A stretch of 64,000 bases of DNA from GCA-2684655 sp045105235 (GCA_045105235.1 JBGCDH010000004.1:62001-126000), one strand, 5' to 3'; counted from the first letter of the stretch, positions 52,316 through 61,504 are shown. The notes: generated by a model from the sequence alone, not told the origin. A program made the numbers and translations.

Positions 52316-54258
52316 TGACTTACTCCACTCAACTCGACGATCTCGGCATCGAGAAGTATCTTGAGCGCTACGGCGACCGCGAGATGCTCAAGCTGCTCAC
52401 GTGCGGCAGCGTCGACGACGGCAAGTCCACGCTGATCGGCCGACTGCTATACGACTCCGAGCAAGTCCACGACGACGTCCTCGAGGCGACCTCCAAGGCC
52501 TCCTCCAAGTTTGGCACCACCGGCGAAGAGGTTGACCTGGCGCTGCTCGTCGACGGTCTTCAGGCCGAACGCGAACAGGGCATCACGATCGATGTCGCCT
52601 ATCGCTACTTTGCGACCGACCGCCGCAAGTTTGTCATCGCCGACTGCCCCGGGCACGTGCAATACACGCGCAACATGGCAACCGGCGCGTCGGCCTGCGA
52701 CCTCGCGATCATCCTGATCGACGCGCGCTACGGCGTGCTCGAGCAGACGCACCGCCACTCGTTCATCTGCTCGCTGCTGGGGATCCAGCACTTCGTCATC
52801 GCCATCAACAAGATGGATCTGGTCGACTACTCCCAGGAGAAGTTTGACGAGATCCGCGAGGCCTACAGCGAGTTTGCAGCGCGCCTCAACGTGCGCGACA
52901 TCCACTTCATCCCGATGTCCGCGCTCAAGGGCGAGAACGTCGTGCACCGCGGCGAGAGCATGCCGTGGTTCCAAGGATCGCCGCTGCTCGATCACCTGGA
53001 CACGGTGCACGTCGCCAGTGACCGCAACCTGGTCGACCTGCGCTTCCCGGTGCAAAACGTGCTCCGGCCCAATCTCGACTTCCGCGGCTACGCCGGCACG
53101 ATCGCGTCCGGCGTCGTGCGCGTTGGGGACCAGGTCACAACGCTACCGTCGGGCAAGCAGTCCAAGGTCAAGTCGATCGAGACCTACGACGGCAAGCTCG
53201 AGCAGGCCTTCGCGCCGATGGCCTGCGTGTTGACGCTCGAAGACGAGATCGACATCAGCCGCGGTGACATGATCTCGACGCCGAACAACGCGCCGGCGCT
53301 CGCCAACGACGTCGAAGCGATGGTCGTGTGGTTTGACGAAACGCCGATGCGCCCGGGCAAGAGCTACCTGATCAAGCACACGTCCGCGCAGACTTCGGCG
53401 ACGGCCGCCGACCTGCGCTACCGCATCAACGTCGACACGCTCCGCCAGGAGTCGACGCCTGAGCTGAAGATGAACGAGGTTGGCCGCATGCACCTTCAGT
53501 GCGCGCGCCCGCTCGCCATCGACGCCTACCAAAAGAACCGCGGCACCGGCTCCTTCATCCTGGTGGACCGGATGAGCAACGCCACGGTTGGCGCCGGCAT
53601 GATCGTCGAACGCCGCATCGCCAAGGACGCCCTCGCGCGCCGCAGCGAGAGCCACGACGCGGGCAGCAACGTTCGCCTGCATGACAAGCGAAAGGTAACC
53701 CCCGACGACCGCAGCACGCGTCTTGGCCAAAAGCCGTTTGTGATGTGGATCACGGGCCTGCCGCGCTCGGGCAAGTCCTCGATCGCATACGAGATCGAGA
53801 AGCGCCTGTTCGGGCAGCAAAAGTTCGTGCAGGTGCTCGACGGCGAGATCCTTCGCCTCGGCATCAACCGCGACCTCGGCTTCTCCGGGGCCGACCGTTG
53901 GGAGAACCAGCGCCGCGCCGCCGAAATTGCCCGGCTCAACGTGCAGATGGGCGTCAGCACGATCATCGCGCTGGTCTCGCCGCTCGGCTTCGAACGGCAG
54001 CAGGCGCGTGAGATCGTCGGCGAGCACTTCTTTGAAGTGCACTGCGACGCCCCGCTCGACGTCTGCGAAGGCCGCGACGGCGACAATCTTTACGCGCGGG
54101 CTCGCGCCGGGGAAATCGCCAACGTGACCGGCATCGACGCGCCCTACGAGGCGCCGACCAAGGCCGACCTCGTGCTCGACACCGCCAACGACACGTTGGA
54201 CAACAACGTCGAGAAGGTCCTTTCGTGGCTTGCCGCCAAGGGTTTCACGGCGAACTGA
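52315..54258 (+). CDS. cysNC: CysN GTPase subunit fused to a divergent APS kinase domain (CysNC)
   Basis: This 647-residue fusion has two parts. Residues 1-440 are the CysN GTPase that drives APS synthesis, with GSVDDGKSTLIGRLLYD, DCPGHVQYTRNM, and NKMD. Residues of about 470-640 are an APS kinase-type P-loop domain (FVMWITGLPRSGKSSIAYEI). Compared with the stand-alone cysC next door it departs at key spots: DGEILRLGI replaces DGDNVRHGL, and ALVSPLGFERQQAR replaces TAFISPFRSDRAQVR, losing the Arg after SP. P-loop Lys/Ser, DLGF and the DRxEN/RR region stay. Its kinase activity is therefore uncertain. The stop overlaps the wzt ATG by one base (TGATG). Confidence 0.93.
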   Translation: MTYSTQLDDLGIEKYLERYGDREMLKLLTCGSVDDGKSTLIGRLLYDSEQVHDDVLEATSKASSKFGTTGEEVDLALLVDGLQAEREQGITIDVAYRYFATDRRKFVIADCPGHVQYTRNMATGASACDLAIILIDARYGVLEQTHRHSFICSLLGIQHFVIAINKMDLVDYSQEKFDEIREAYSEFAARLNVRDIHFIPMSALKGENVVHRGESMPWFQGSPLLDHLDTVHVASDRNLVDLRFPVQNVLRPNLDFRGYAGTIASGVVRVGDQVTTLPSGKQSKVKSIETYDGKLEQAFAPMACVLTLEDEIDISRGDMISTPNNAPALANDVEAMVVWFDETPMRPGKSYLIKHTSAQTSATAADLRYRINVDTLRQESTPELKMNEVGRMHLQCARPLAIDAYQKNRGTGSFILVDRMSNATVGAGMIVERRIAKDALARRSESHDAGSNVRLHDKRKVTPDDRSTRLGQKPFVMWITGLPRSGKSSIAYEIEKRLFGQQKFVQVLDGEILRLGINRDLGFSGADRWENQRRAAEIARLNVQMGVSTIIALVSPLGFERQQAREIVGEHFFEVHCDAPLDVCEGRDGDNLYARARAGEIANVTGIDAPYEAPTKADLVLDTANDTLDNNVEKVLSWLAAKGFTAN

Positions 54259-55493
54259 TGGCGACCGAATCGGTTATCGAAGCGAAGAATCTCAGCAAGA
54301 CCTACCGGCTGTATGGCAACCCGTACGGCCGTCTGCTCGAGAAGCTGCCCTGGAACAAGAAGAAGTACTACAAGGAAGTACACGCGCTGCAGGACGTTTC
54401 GTTCACGGTCGAGCCCGGCGAATGCATGGGCTTGGTCGGCACGAACGGAGCCGGCAAGTCGACGCTTCTCAAGGTGCTCAGCGGCACCAGCTTCCCGTCC
54501 AGCGGCAGCTACACCGTTCGCGGCCGCGTCACGAGCCTGCTCGAGCTCGGCGCCGGCTTCCACCAGTCCTTCTCCGGCCGCGCGAACATCTTCATGAACG
54601 CGGCGATGATGGGTTTCTCGCGCAAAGAGGCCAGGAAGAAGGTCGGCGAGATCATCGACTTTAGTGAGCTCGGTGACTTCATCGACTCGCCGGTGCGCAC
54701 CTACTCGTCCGGCATGCAGGCGCGCCTCGGCTTCAGCGTCGCCGTCGCAACCGAGCCGGACATGCTGATCATCGATGAGATCCTGGCAGTCGGCGACATG
54801 AACTTTCGGCGCAAGTGCGTCGACAAGATCATGGACTACAAGAAGCGCGGCAAGTCGATGTTCTTCTGCTCGCACTCGCTCTACGACGTCCGCCAGATGT
54901 GCGACCGCGCCATCTGGATGCGCAAGGGATCGATGCAGATGCTGGCGGACTCGGTGACCGTCACCAACGAATACGCGACGCACGAGAACAAGCTCGCCGA
55001 GGGCGGGGATCCGCTGCCGTTCAAGGACACCAAGAAGGCCCAAGGCAACGAGCACGATCACCCGCGCATTCTCGGCGCCAAGCTTCTCGACCCCGAGACG
55101 CGCAAGCCTCGCAACAAGTTCTCGCCGGGCGACAGCGCGATCGTGCGGGTGCAGATCCGCAACACGCAGCGCGAAAAGCTGACGCTTGCCGTCGGTGCTA
55201 TGCGCAGCGACGGCACACTGTGCTTCGCCCACACGACGCAGTTCCACGACATGGTCTTCGACTTCGAAGAGGGCTTCGTCAACCTGCACCTCGACAAGCT
55301 CTGCCTGCTGTCGGGCGAGTTCACGATGCCGATCTGGCTCTTCGACGAGCATGGCGTGCATCGCTTCCACGAGCGCCCCGCCGAGGACAACCTGATCGTG
55401 CAGAACCGGACAAAGGACCTCGGGCTGTTCCTGCAGGACCACCGCTGGGAGCTAGAGCCGACCGCCAAGAAGCCGCAGCAAGAGCAGGCGTAG
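54258..55493 (+). CDS. wzt: Polysaccharide ABC transporter ATP-binding protein (Wzt)
   Basis: This 411-residue nucleotide-binding subunit of an ABC exporter is of the Wzm/Wzt class that carries polysaccharides or teichoic acid across the inner membrane. The ATPase half holds GLVGTNGAGKSTLLKVLSG (Walker A), the family's modified signature YSSGMQARLGF, and MLIIDEILAVGD (Walker B). Residues of about 270-395 form a Wzt_C-like beta-sandwich that in related exporters recognises the modified end of the glycan (YLHLDKLCLLSGEFTMPIWLF region). ATG 54258 shares a base with the cysNC stop (TGATG), so production is coupled to sulfate activation. The matching permease wzm is 2.3 kb away on the other strand. 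Confidence 0.94.
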   Translation: MATESVIEAKNLSKTYRLYGNPYGRLLEKLPWNKKKYYKEVHALQDVSFTVEPGECMGLVGTNGAGKSTLLKVLSGTSFPSSGSYTVRGRVTSLLELGAGFHQSFSGRANIFMNAAMMGFSRKEARKKVGEIIDFSELGDFIDSPVRTYSSGMQARLGFSVAVATEPDMLIIDEILAVGDMNFRRKCVDKIMDYKKRGKSMFFCSHSLYDVRQMCDRAIWMRKGSMQMLADSVTVTNEYATHENKLAEGGDPLPFKDTKKAQGNEHDHPRILGAKLLDPETRKPRNKFSPGDSAIVRVQIRNTQREKLTLAVGAMRSDGTLCFAHTTQFHDMVFDFEEGFVNLHLDKLCLLSGEFTMPIWLFDEHGVHRFHERPAEDNLIVQNRTKDLGLFLQDHRWELEPTAKKPQQEQA

Positions 55494-55584
55494 CGGCCAG
55501 CGCCTGGCAAGCGGGCGGCCACATTCGCGGCCGTTCCGCGCAACACCGTTGACCACGGCAGCCCGTGGCCGGATCGTTCCTGCG

Positions 55585-57777
55585 ATGCAGCGCTCCGTCG
55601 GCAGCCAGCGCAGGACCCCCGCGGCGGCCGCAGCAGCCGCGGCCGCGATCTGCTGGCTGTCGTCCATGGCCGATGCGCAGAGCCCGGCGCCGGCAGCCGC
55701 GCCCGAACTCGCGTCAGGCTCCGCGATCGACATCCAGATCGACGGGCGCCTCGACGAACCTGCTTGGCGGCAGGCAGCTAGCATCGACGGCCTCACCGCA
55801 ATAGAGCCCGTGCAGGGAGAACCTTCGGCCGTGCGCACCGAGGTGCGCGTACTGGCCGACTCCAAAGCGCTCTACATCGGCGTGCGCTGCCACGACGATC
55901 CAGCAGCGATGACGTCCTTCGCCGTCGCGCGCGACGCCGACCTCGGCTCCGAAGACCACGTCAAGATCGTGCTCGGCCCCGTCGCCGACGGCCGCACCGG
56001 CTACGTGCTCGCCGTCAATCCGCGCGGCGCGCGCTACGATGCGCTGGTCGCCAACCGCGGCGAGTCCGAAAACGCCGACTGGAACGGTGCCTGGGATGCC
56101 CGCACCACCACCGACGACGGCGGCTGGTCGCTGGAAATCCGCGTGCCGGTGTCGATCCTGGTCTTTGACGGCGACGCAACGCGCTGGCAGTTCAACGTCG
56201 AACGACGCCAGCAGCGACGGCTCGAACGCAGTCGCTGGGCCACGCCCCGCCTCGACCAGCGCGTCACCCAGCTCAGCCGCGCCGGCTACATCACGGACCT
56301 GCCGTCATTCGACCTGGGGCTCGGCCTGCTGCTGCTGCCGTCGGGCGTGGCCCGCAGCATCCGCACCAATGACCCCACCGACCCGGACGCAGGTGAAGAG
56401 CTCGACGCGAGCCTCGACGCCTCGCTGCGGATCACGCCGGAACTGACCGCGATCTTCACCGTCAACTCCGACTTTGCCGAAGCCGACGTCGACCGACGCC
56501 AAATCAACCTGACGCGCTTCCCGCTGTTCTTTCCGGAGCGCCGGCCGTTCTTCTACGAAGGCGCCGACGCGTTCGACTTCGGCCTCGGACTCGGCCGCCA
56601 GATCGTGCCGTTCCAAAGCCGTCGCATCGGCCTCGTTGAAGGGCAAGCCGTACCGCTTCGCTTCGGCACCAAGGTGGTGGGCCGCGTCGGTGGCACCAGC
56701 GTCGGCGGCTTGCTGACGCGCACTGGCGGCGAAGCCGGCGTCGCCCCCGCCTCGACGATGGGCGTGTTGCGACTCCGTCAGGACGTGCTCGCCGAATCCA
56801 ACGTTGGCGTCTTTGCCACCACCGGCGACCCGCTCGGCCGCCCCGGCAGCTACACCTTGGGCGCCGACGCGACCTTCCAAACATCGCGCTTGTTTGGCGA
56901 CCGCAACTTCTTGGTCGGCATATTCGGGCTGACGATGGGGCGCGACGACATCGACGACAATCCCGGCGCCTACGGCATCAAGATCGACTACCCCAACGAC
57001 GACTGGGACATCGTCTGGCAGTCGTGGCGCATCGACGAAGACTTTGATCCATCGCTTGGCTTCGTGCCGCGCACCGGCGTCTACCGCCACCGCTTTGGCG
57101 TCGACTACGGCGTGCGCCCGCAAAACGACTGGCTGCGGCGCCAGGTGTTCGCCATCTCCGGATCGATGTTCACGGACCTGTCGCATCGCTGGGAGACCTA
57201 CGAACTGACCGCGGTGCCGATCGATGCAACGCTCGAGAGCGGTGATTCGTTTGGCGCGTTTGCCAGCGCCGAAGGCGATCGCCCGGACATCAACTTCAAC
57301 CTTTCTGACGGCGCCATCGTGCCGGCCGGCGAATACGAATGGCTGCGCTACGGCGCGTTCTTCTCGACCGCCAGCAAGCGCGCCGTCGCCATCGACGTCT
57401 TCTGGAACGGCGGCGAGTTTTACGACGGGACGCTCGACACCTTCGAACTCGAAGCCCGCACCGTGCTCGGCTCTTTGGTCACCGTCAACGTCAGCGCCGA
57501 ATGGAACCGCGGCCGCGTCTCCACGGGCCGATTCTCAACCGACCTCTACGGCGCGGAACTCGCACTAACGTTTTCGCCCGACCTCACCTGGACGACCTTC
57601 GCGCAGTTCGACACCGAAAGCGATTCGCTCGGCATCAACACCCGCCTGCGCTGGGATATCTCTCCCGTCTCCCGACTCTTTGTCGTCTACAACAGCGACG
57701 CCGTCGACCCATTCGGATCGTGGCGCACCCAGCAGCGCGGCGGCACGGTGAAGGCGCAGTATGAGTTTCGGTTCTAG
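55585..57777 (+). CDS. Outer-membrane beta-barrel protein with CBM9-like N-terminal domain
   Basis: This 730-residue exported protein has signal peptide AAAAAAAAAICWLSSMADAQ. Residues of about 40-200 match a CBM9/DOMON-like carbohydrate-binding fold (IQIDGRLDEPAWRQAASIDG, then DDPAAMTSFAVARDADLGSEDHVKIVLG). The rest is made of alternating amphipathic strands ending in the sequence FEFRF, with a C-terminal Phe as expected for an outer-membrane barrel. The DUF5916-like arrangement is known in bacteria that handle polysaccharides. No catalytic residues are evident. The start was set at ATG 55585. A TTG at 55549 would also be in frame. It follows wzt by 91 bp, fitting a role in glycan secretion or binding. 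Confidence 0.8.
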   Translation: MQRSVGSQRRTPAAAAAAAAAICWLSSMADAQSPAPAAAPELASGSAIDIQIDGRLDEPAWRQAASIDGLTAIEPVQGEPSAVRTEVRVLADSKALYIGVRCHDDPAAMTSFAVARDADLGSEDHVKIVLGPVADGRTGYVLAVNPRGARYDALVANRGESENADWNGAWDARTTTDDGGWSLEIRVPVSILVFDGDATRWQFNVERRQQRRLERSRWATPRLDQRVTQLSRAGYITDLPSFDLGLGLLLLPSGVARSIRTNDPTDPDAGEELDASLDASLRITPELTAIFTVNSDFAEADVDRRQINLTRFPLFFPERRPFFYEGADAFDFGLGLGRQIVPFQSRRIGLVEGQAVPLRFGTKVVGRVGGTSVGGLLTRTGGEAGVAPASTMGVLRLRQDVLAESNVGVFATTGDPLGRPGSYTLGADATFQTSRLFGDRNFLVGIFGLTMGRDDIDDNPGAYGIKIDYPNDDWDIVWQSWRIDEDFDPSLGFVPRTGVYRHRFGVDYGVRPQNDWLRRQVFAISGSMFTDLSHRWETYELTAVPIDATLESGDSFGAFASAEGDRPDINFNLSDGAIVPAGEYEWLRYGAFFSTASKRAVAIDVFWNGGEFYDGTLDTFELEARTVLGSLVTVNVSAEWNRGRVSTGRFSTDLYGAELALTFSPDLTWTTFAQFDTESDSLGINTRLRWDISPVSRLFVVYNSDAVDPFGSWRTQQRGGTVKAQYEFRF

Positions 57778-57790
57778 GCCGAAGCCGCCC

Positions 57791-58675
57791 CTACACGATG
57801 TCCGCGTGCTTGCGCTTGCTGCCGACAAACGTGACGTAGCCAACTACCATCAGGCCGACGGCCCAGGCAGCGCCCGCGCCGAGGTGGCCCCAGAAGCTGT
57901 CAATGCCAACGTTTGGCCAGGGCCCCGCTAATGCGTAGCGCTGCGCCATCAGCATCGAATAGGCCGGGTTGAGGGTGAACAGGATGTCCGCCTTGTCGCC
58001 GAGCTTCTCGACAATCATGTCCGGTGTCCAAAACACCGGCGACGTGAACATCCACGCCATCGAGATGATGCGCCAAAGCTGGCTTACATCGCGCACAAAC
58101 ACGTTGGCGTTGGCGAGCAGCATCCCGAGCCCGAGGACAAAGATGAACTGCACGAGCACGACCAGCGGCAGCCCCAGCAGGTGCACGCCGAAACCAAACT
58201 GGCCGGAGGCGACACCAACAGTCAGGCAAACCACCGCGCCGATCAGGTACAGCACGACCGAAATCATGCTGACGTGCACGGGCAGCACCTCAGATGGGAA
58301 GGCCACCTTCTTCACGAGGTTGCCGTTCTGCACAATGATGTTGCAGCACGACGACGTTGCCTCCGTCAGCGCATGGAAGACGATGACGCCCGAAAACAGG
58401 TAGAGCGCATAGTCGACGCTCGGCCCGTTGCCCGTTCGGTCGAACATCACACCGAACACCAGGAAGTAGACCGCAAACATGAACAGCGGCTGCACCAACA
58501 TCCACCACGCGCCGAGGAACGAGCCGTGGAAACGGCCCATCAGCTCGCGCTGGAAGAAGTTCTGAACGGTGTAGCGGTTCTGCCAGACCAGGCTCGGATA
58601 GCGGAGCAAAGAGCCCAGGCGGGCGGCAATGCTGGCCTCGGGCTTGGCGGTGTCGACGGTTCGTGCGAAGGACAT
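57791..58675 (-). CDS. wzm: Polysaccharide ABC transporter permease (Wzm)
   Basis: This 294-residue inner-membrane permease of the ABC-2 type has six predicted helices. The family's N-terminal amphipathic part is present (LWQNRYTVQNFFQRELMGRF), followed by SFLGAWWMLVQPLFMFAVYF, LYLFSGVIVFHALTEATSS, NLVKKVAFPSEVLPVHVSM and LWRIISMAWMFTSPVFWTP. It would pair with the Wzt ATPase to export a glycan. Unusually, wzt is on the plus strand and ends toward this gene, 2.3 kb away, with the CBM9-barrel gene between them. It may be transcribed with cysQ, 115 bp upstream, where a 24-bp palindrome lies. Confidence 0.93.
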   Translation of the reverse strand: MSFARTVDTAKPEASIAARLGSLLRYPSLVWQNRYTVQNFFQRELMGRFHGSFLGAWWMLVQPLFMFAVYFLVFGVMFDRTGNGPSVDYALYLFSGVIVFHALTEATSSCCNIIVQNGNLVKKVAFPSEVLPVHVSMISVVLYLIGAVVCLTVGVASGQFGFGVHLLGLPLVVLVQFIFVLGLGMLLANANVFVRDVSQLWRIISMAWMFTSPVFWTPDMIVEKLGDKADILFTLNPAYSMLMAQRYALAGPWPNVGIDSFWGHLGAGAAWAVGLMVVGYVTFVGSKRKHADIV

Positions 58676-58712
58676 GGCGTTTGGTTTCTTACTCTCTCAT
58701 CGGCGCGCGCTG

Positions 58713-58736
58713 ATGTGCATCGGAGCCGATGCACAT
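58713..58736. promoter_or_regulatory. Perfect 11-bp inverted repeat upstream of wzm
   Basis: ATGTGCATCGG (58713-58723) and CCGATGCACAT (58726-58736) are perfect complements separated by two bases, with partial extension on both sides (GCT...AGC). It sits between cysQ stop and wzm start on the minus strand. It might be a terminator after cysQ (no U-tract was seen) or an operator controlling wzm. A regulator-binding site seems likelier from its symmetry, but this is inference. Confidence 0.55.
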
Positions 58737-58790
58737 GAGCGGCGCGGCGTTAGGCTAGGGCAACGCGGGCGGATGCTTGGTCAAAAGCCC

Positions 58791-59639
58791 TCAAGCGCCC
58801 ACGCCACCGAGCACTTCGAGCACCCGGTCCTTGAGATGCGGTCGGCAAACCACGAGCTCGTCGTTGCGCGCGTTCTCTTGATTGTAGCGGTGCGCGGAGC
58901 CGTCGAAACGACACACCTCGTAGCCGCAAGCGCGCGCGACGACTTCAGGGGCACAGGTGTCCCACTCCTTGAGGCCAATTTTGTGAACGTAGACGTCCGC
59001 CTTGCCAAACAGCAGCATCGAAACCTTGAAGCCGACGCTCCCGCACGGCACCAGCTCGGCGTTGCCCATGCCGGCCGCGAACTGCTGCATCCAGTCCGGC
59101 GTGTGGCTGCGGCTCGCAACCAGACGAAGCGGCGCATCGGCGGCCGGAACGTCCGAAACGATCTCGGTCGGCCAGCCGTTTTGCTCGGAACCCTCGCCGA
59201 CGATTAGGTCGAACTTGCGCTCGCCATCGCGATCGCTGGCGACCAGCACGCGGTCGATCGTCGGCAGCGCAACCACGCCAAGCACCGGCTTTTGATCGAC
59301 CGCGAGGCCGACGTGCACCGCCCAGTCGTGGCGGTCGCCGGCGTATTCCTTGGTGCCGTCCAGCGGATCGACGATCCACGCAACCGACTGCTTGGTGCGC
59401 GCTAGGTCGTCCTTGGTCTCCTCCGAGAGCACCGCATCATCCGGGTAGCGGCCAAACAGCGCCCCCTGCAGGTAGCCGTCTGCCGCTTGGTCGCCGATGT
59501 CGCCACGCAGCTTCGGATCGCCCCAACGGCCACCATCCCAGTGGTCACTGCTGCGAAGTCCAGAAAGACGTGCACCAGCGGTGCGGGCAATGGCGGTGGC
59601 GAAGCACGCGCGGGAAGCAAGATCGTCGGCGGAGAGCAT
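58791..59639 (-). CDS. cysQ: 3'(2'),5'-bisphosphate nucleotidase CysQ
   Basis: This 282-residue inositol-monophosphatase-fold enzyme dephosphorylates PAP, the by-product of PAPS use, to AMP and clears it from the cell. Key motifs are VLSEETKDDLA (first metal-binding Glu), IVDPLDGTKEYAGDRHDWAV (DPxDGTxE), and the CysQ-type KEWDTCAPEVVARACGYEV. The last is the WDTCAPE variant that separates CysQ from other IMPases. Together with cysC/cysD/cysNC on the opposite strand it indicates PAPS turnover. The start is ATG 59639, 21 bp after the upstream SLC13 permease stop, which suggests cotranscription. Confidence 0.93.
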   Translation of the reverse strand: MLSADDLASRACFATAIARTAGARLSGLRSSDHWDGGRWGDPKLRGDIGDQAADGYLQGALFGRYPDDAVLSEETKDDLARTKQSVAWIVDPLDGTKEYAGDRHDWAVHVGLAVDQKPVLGVVALPTIDRVLVASDRDGERKFDLIVGEGSEQNGWPTEIVSDVPAADAPLRLVASRSHTPDWMQQFAAGMGNAELVPCGSVGFKVSMLLFGKADVYVHKIGLKEWDTCAPEVVARACGYEVCRFDGSAHRYNQENARNDELVVCRPHLKDRVLEVLGGVGA

Positions 59640-59660
59640 GGCTCAGCAATTCGGTCGCAG

Positions 59661-61478
59661 TCAGTCGGAAACGAAGGGGAACACCCACGGTGTCAGCCAC
59701 ACGGTCGCGCAACCAAGCAGCACGGTCAATGGAACTCCGGCGCGCACGAAGTCGCCAAACCGATAGCCGCCGGGTCCGTAGACCATCAGGTTGGTCTGGT
59801 AGCCGATCGGTGTCGCGAAACAGGCGGACCCGCCCATCATCACGGCGATCACAAACGGTCGAACCGAAACGCCGGCCGCATCGGCAGATGCCAGCGCGAC
59901 CGAAAACATCAGCGCCACGGCGGCCGTATTGGAGATCGCCGAGGTCAGCAGTGCGGTGGTGCAGAAGACCGCCGCCAGCAGCGCCCGCGGCGACTCGCCA
60001 AAGAGGCCCATGACGTGTTCGGCCAGCAAGTTGGCCGCGCCCGACTGCTCCATCGCAGCCCCGAGGCCCAGCGAGGCGCCAATCACGGTCAAGAGGCTCC
60101 AATCGATGCCGCGGCGCGCATCCGTCAAGGTGCAGCAGCGCGTCATCAGCATGGCACCGGCCGCCAGCAGCGCGGCTACCAGCATCGGGTAGAGCCCGGA
60201 TGCCGACGCGGCGACCATCAGCAGCAGGATCGCCAGCGCCAGCGGTGCGCGCTCATGGCTGCGCGGGTTGGAGTCCTCGAGCGAACGCGCCAGCAAGAAA
60301 TCGTTGGACCGCCCGGCGCGCGCATCGAAGCCCGGATCGGCTTCGACCAGCAGCAGGTCCCCGGGCTGCAGCAGGATGTCGCCAATCTTGGCGCGAACTC
60401 GAGCACCGTTGCGCGCGACGGCGATGACAGCTCCCTGGTAGCGATTGCGAAAGCCAGCGCTGCGGACCGTCGCGCCGGAGAGCACCGACGTCGGCGACAC
60501 GACCGCTTCAAACAGTCGGCGCCGATGCCGCGGCGAATCCAGCTTGAAGACCTGGTTGGTTGCAACCACGAGACCGCGCGTCTGCACCAGTTCGCGAATC
60601 GAATCGACGATGCCGGCAAACAGCAGTCGGTCGCCCGTGCGCAGCACGTGATCGGGCCCTACCGGCGAGAACAGATCCTCGCCGCGTTCTACCTGGATCA
60701 AGAAGCCGCCCGGCAGGTTGCGCAAGCCGGCTTCGTCGATGGTCTTTCCGGCCAGCGCGCTGCCTTCGGGCAGCAGCAGCTCCAACGTGTACTCGCGCGT
60801 GTCCTGGAGGGACTGCCCCTGCGCCAGCCGATTCGGAAGCAGCCACGGACCAAACAGCCAGAGGGCCAGGCCGCAAAGGAGCGCGGCCGGCAACCCAACC
60901 CACGTGATGTCGAACATCGACAGCGGCTCGAGCGTCGGGTGCGAGGCAACGAGGCCGGCGACCACAAGGTTGGTGCTGGTGCCAATCAGCGAGCACGTGC
61001 CGCCGAGAATCGCCGCATAGCTCAACGGCAGCAGCAGCCTCGACGGCGCGATCTGCAGCCGTTTGGCCCAGTCCTGCACGGCCGGAATCATCATCGCGAC
61101 GACCGGCGTGTTGTTGAGGAACGCGCTCAGTCCGCCGACCGGCAGCATCACGCGCAGCAGCGCCCCGCGCTCACCGCGTGGACGTCCCAATAGGCCGGAC
61201 GCGACCCAGTCGATGGCGCCCGTGTCGCGCAGTCCAACCACGACCAAGAACAGCGCGGCAATCGTCAGCATGCCGGGGTTCGCAAATCCCTGCACGGCCT
61301 GCTGAACCGTGAGCACGCCGATCTGGACACCGCCTTCGGCGCCAGCAGCCGGCAGCGGCACGGCAAGCAGCGCGACCAGCGCAGCCATGAAGATCGCGTC
61401 AGGCGCAAGGCGCGTGACGGCGAGCAGCACCAGCGCCGCGAGCAGCACGGCGAGCACAAACGCTATGGCGATGGTCAT
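59661..61478 (-). CDS. SLC13/DASS-type permease with two RCK_C domains
   Basis: This 605-residue inner-membrane transporter has ten to twelve helices in the divalent-anion:Na+ symporter fold (IAIAFVLAVLLAALVLLAVT at the start, the family's internal repeat, then SALSAFLNNTPVVAMMIPAV and CSLIGTSTNLVVAGL for the anion site). A central hydrophilic region (about 200-370) holds two TrkA-C/RCK_C domains (PEGSALAGKTIDEAGLRNLP and GATVRSAGFRNRYQGAVIAV). Members with this layout import sulfate, and others carry dicarboxylates or phosphate. Genetic linkage to cysQ and the sulfate activation genes favours sulfate, as inference. It lies between the tandem glycosyltransferase gene and cysQ with 26 and 21-bp gaps. 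Confidence 0.87.
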   Translation of the reverse strand: MTIAIAFVLAVLLAALVLLAVTRLAPDAIFMAALVALLAVPLPAAGAEGGVQIGVLTVQQAVQGFANPGMLTIAALFLVVVGLRDTGAIDWVASGLLGRPRGERGALLRVMLPVGGLSAFLNNTPVVAMMIPAVQDWAKRLQIAPSRLLLPLSYAAILGGTCSLIGTSTNLVVAGLVASHPTLEPLSMFDITWVGLPAALLCGLALWLFGPWLLPNRLAQGQSLQDTREYTLELLLPEGSALAGKTIDEAGLRNLPGGFLIQVERGEDLFSPVGPDHVLRTGDRLLFAGIVDSIRELVQTRGLVVATNQVFKLDSPRHRRRLFEAVVSPTSVLSGATVRSAGFRNRYQGAVIAVARNGARVRAKIGDILLQPGDLLLVEADPGFDARAGRSNDFLLARSLEDSNPRSHERAPLALAILLLMVAASASGLYPMLVAALLAAGAMLMTRCCTLTDARRGIDWSLLTVIGASLGLGAAMEQSGAANLLAEHVMGLFGESPRALLAAVFCTTALLTSAISNTAAVALMFSVALASADAAGVSVRPFVIAVMMGGSACFATPIGYQTNLMVYGPGGYRFGDFVRAGVPLTVLLGCATVWLTPWVFPFVSD

Positions 61479-61504
61479 CGGTCGGGGCGATCAAAGAGCA
61501 GAGC

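Noticed and set aside
55549..55584. TTG start for the CBM9-barrel gene
   Set aside because: The ATG at 55585 gives a better placed signal peptide. TTG remains possible but lacks a ribosome-binding site.
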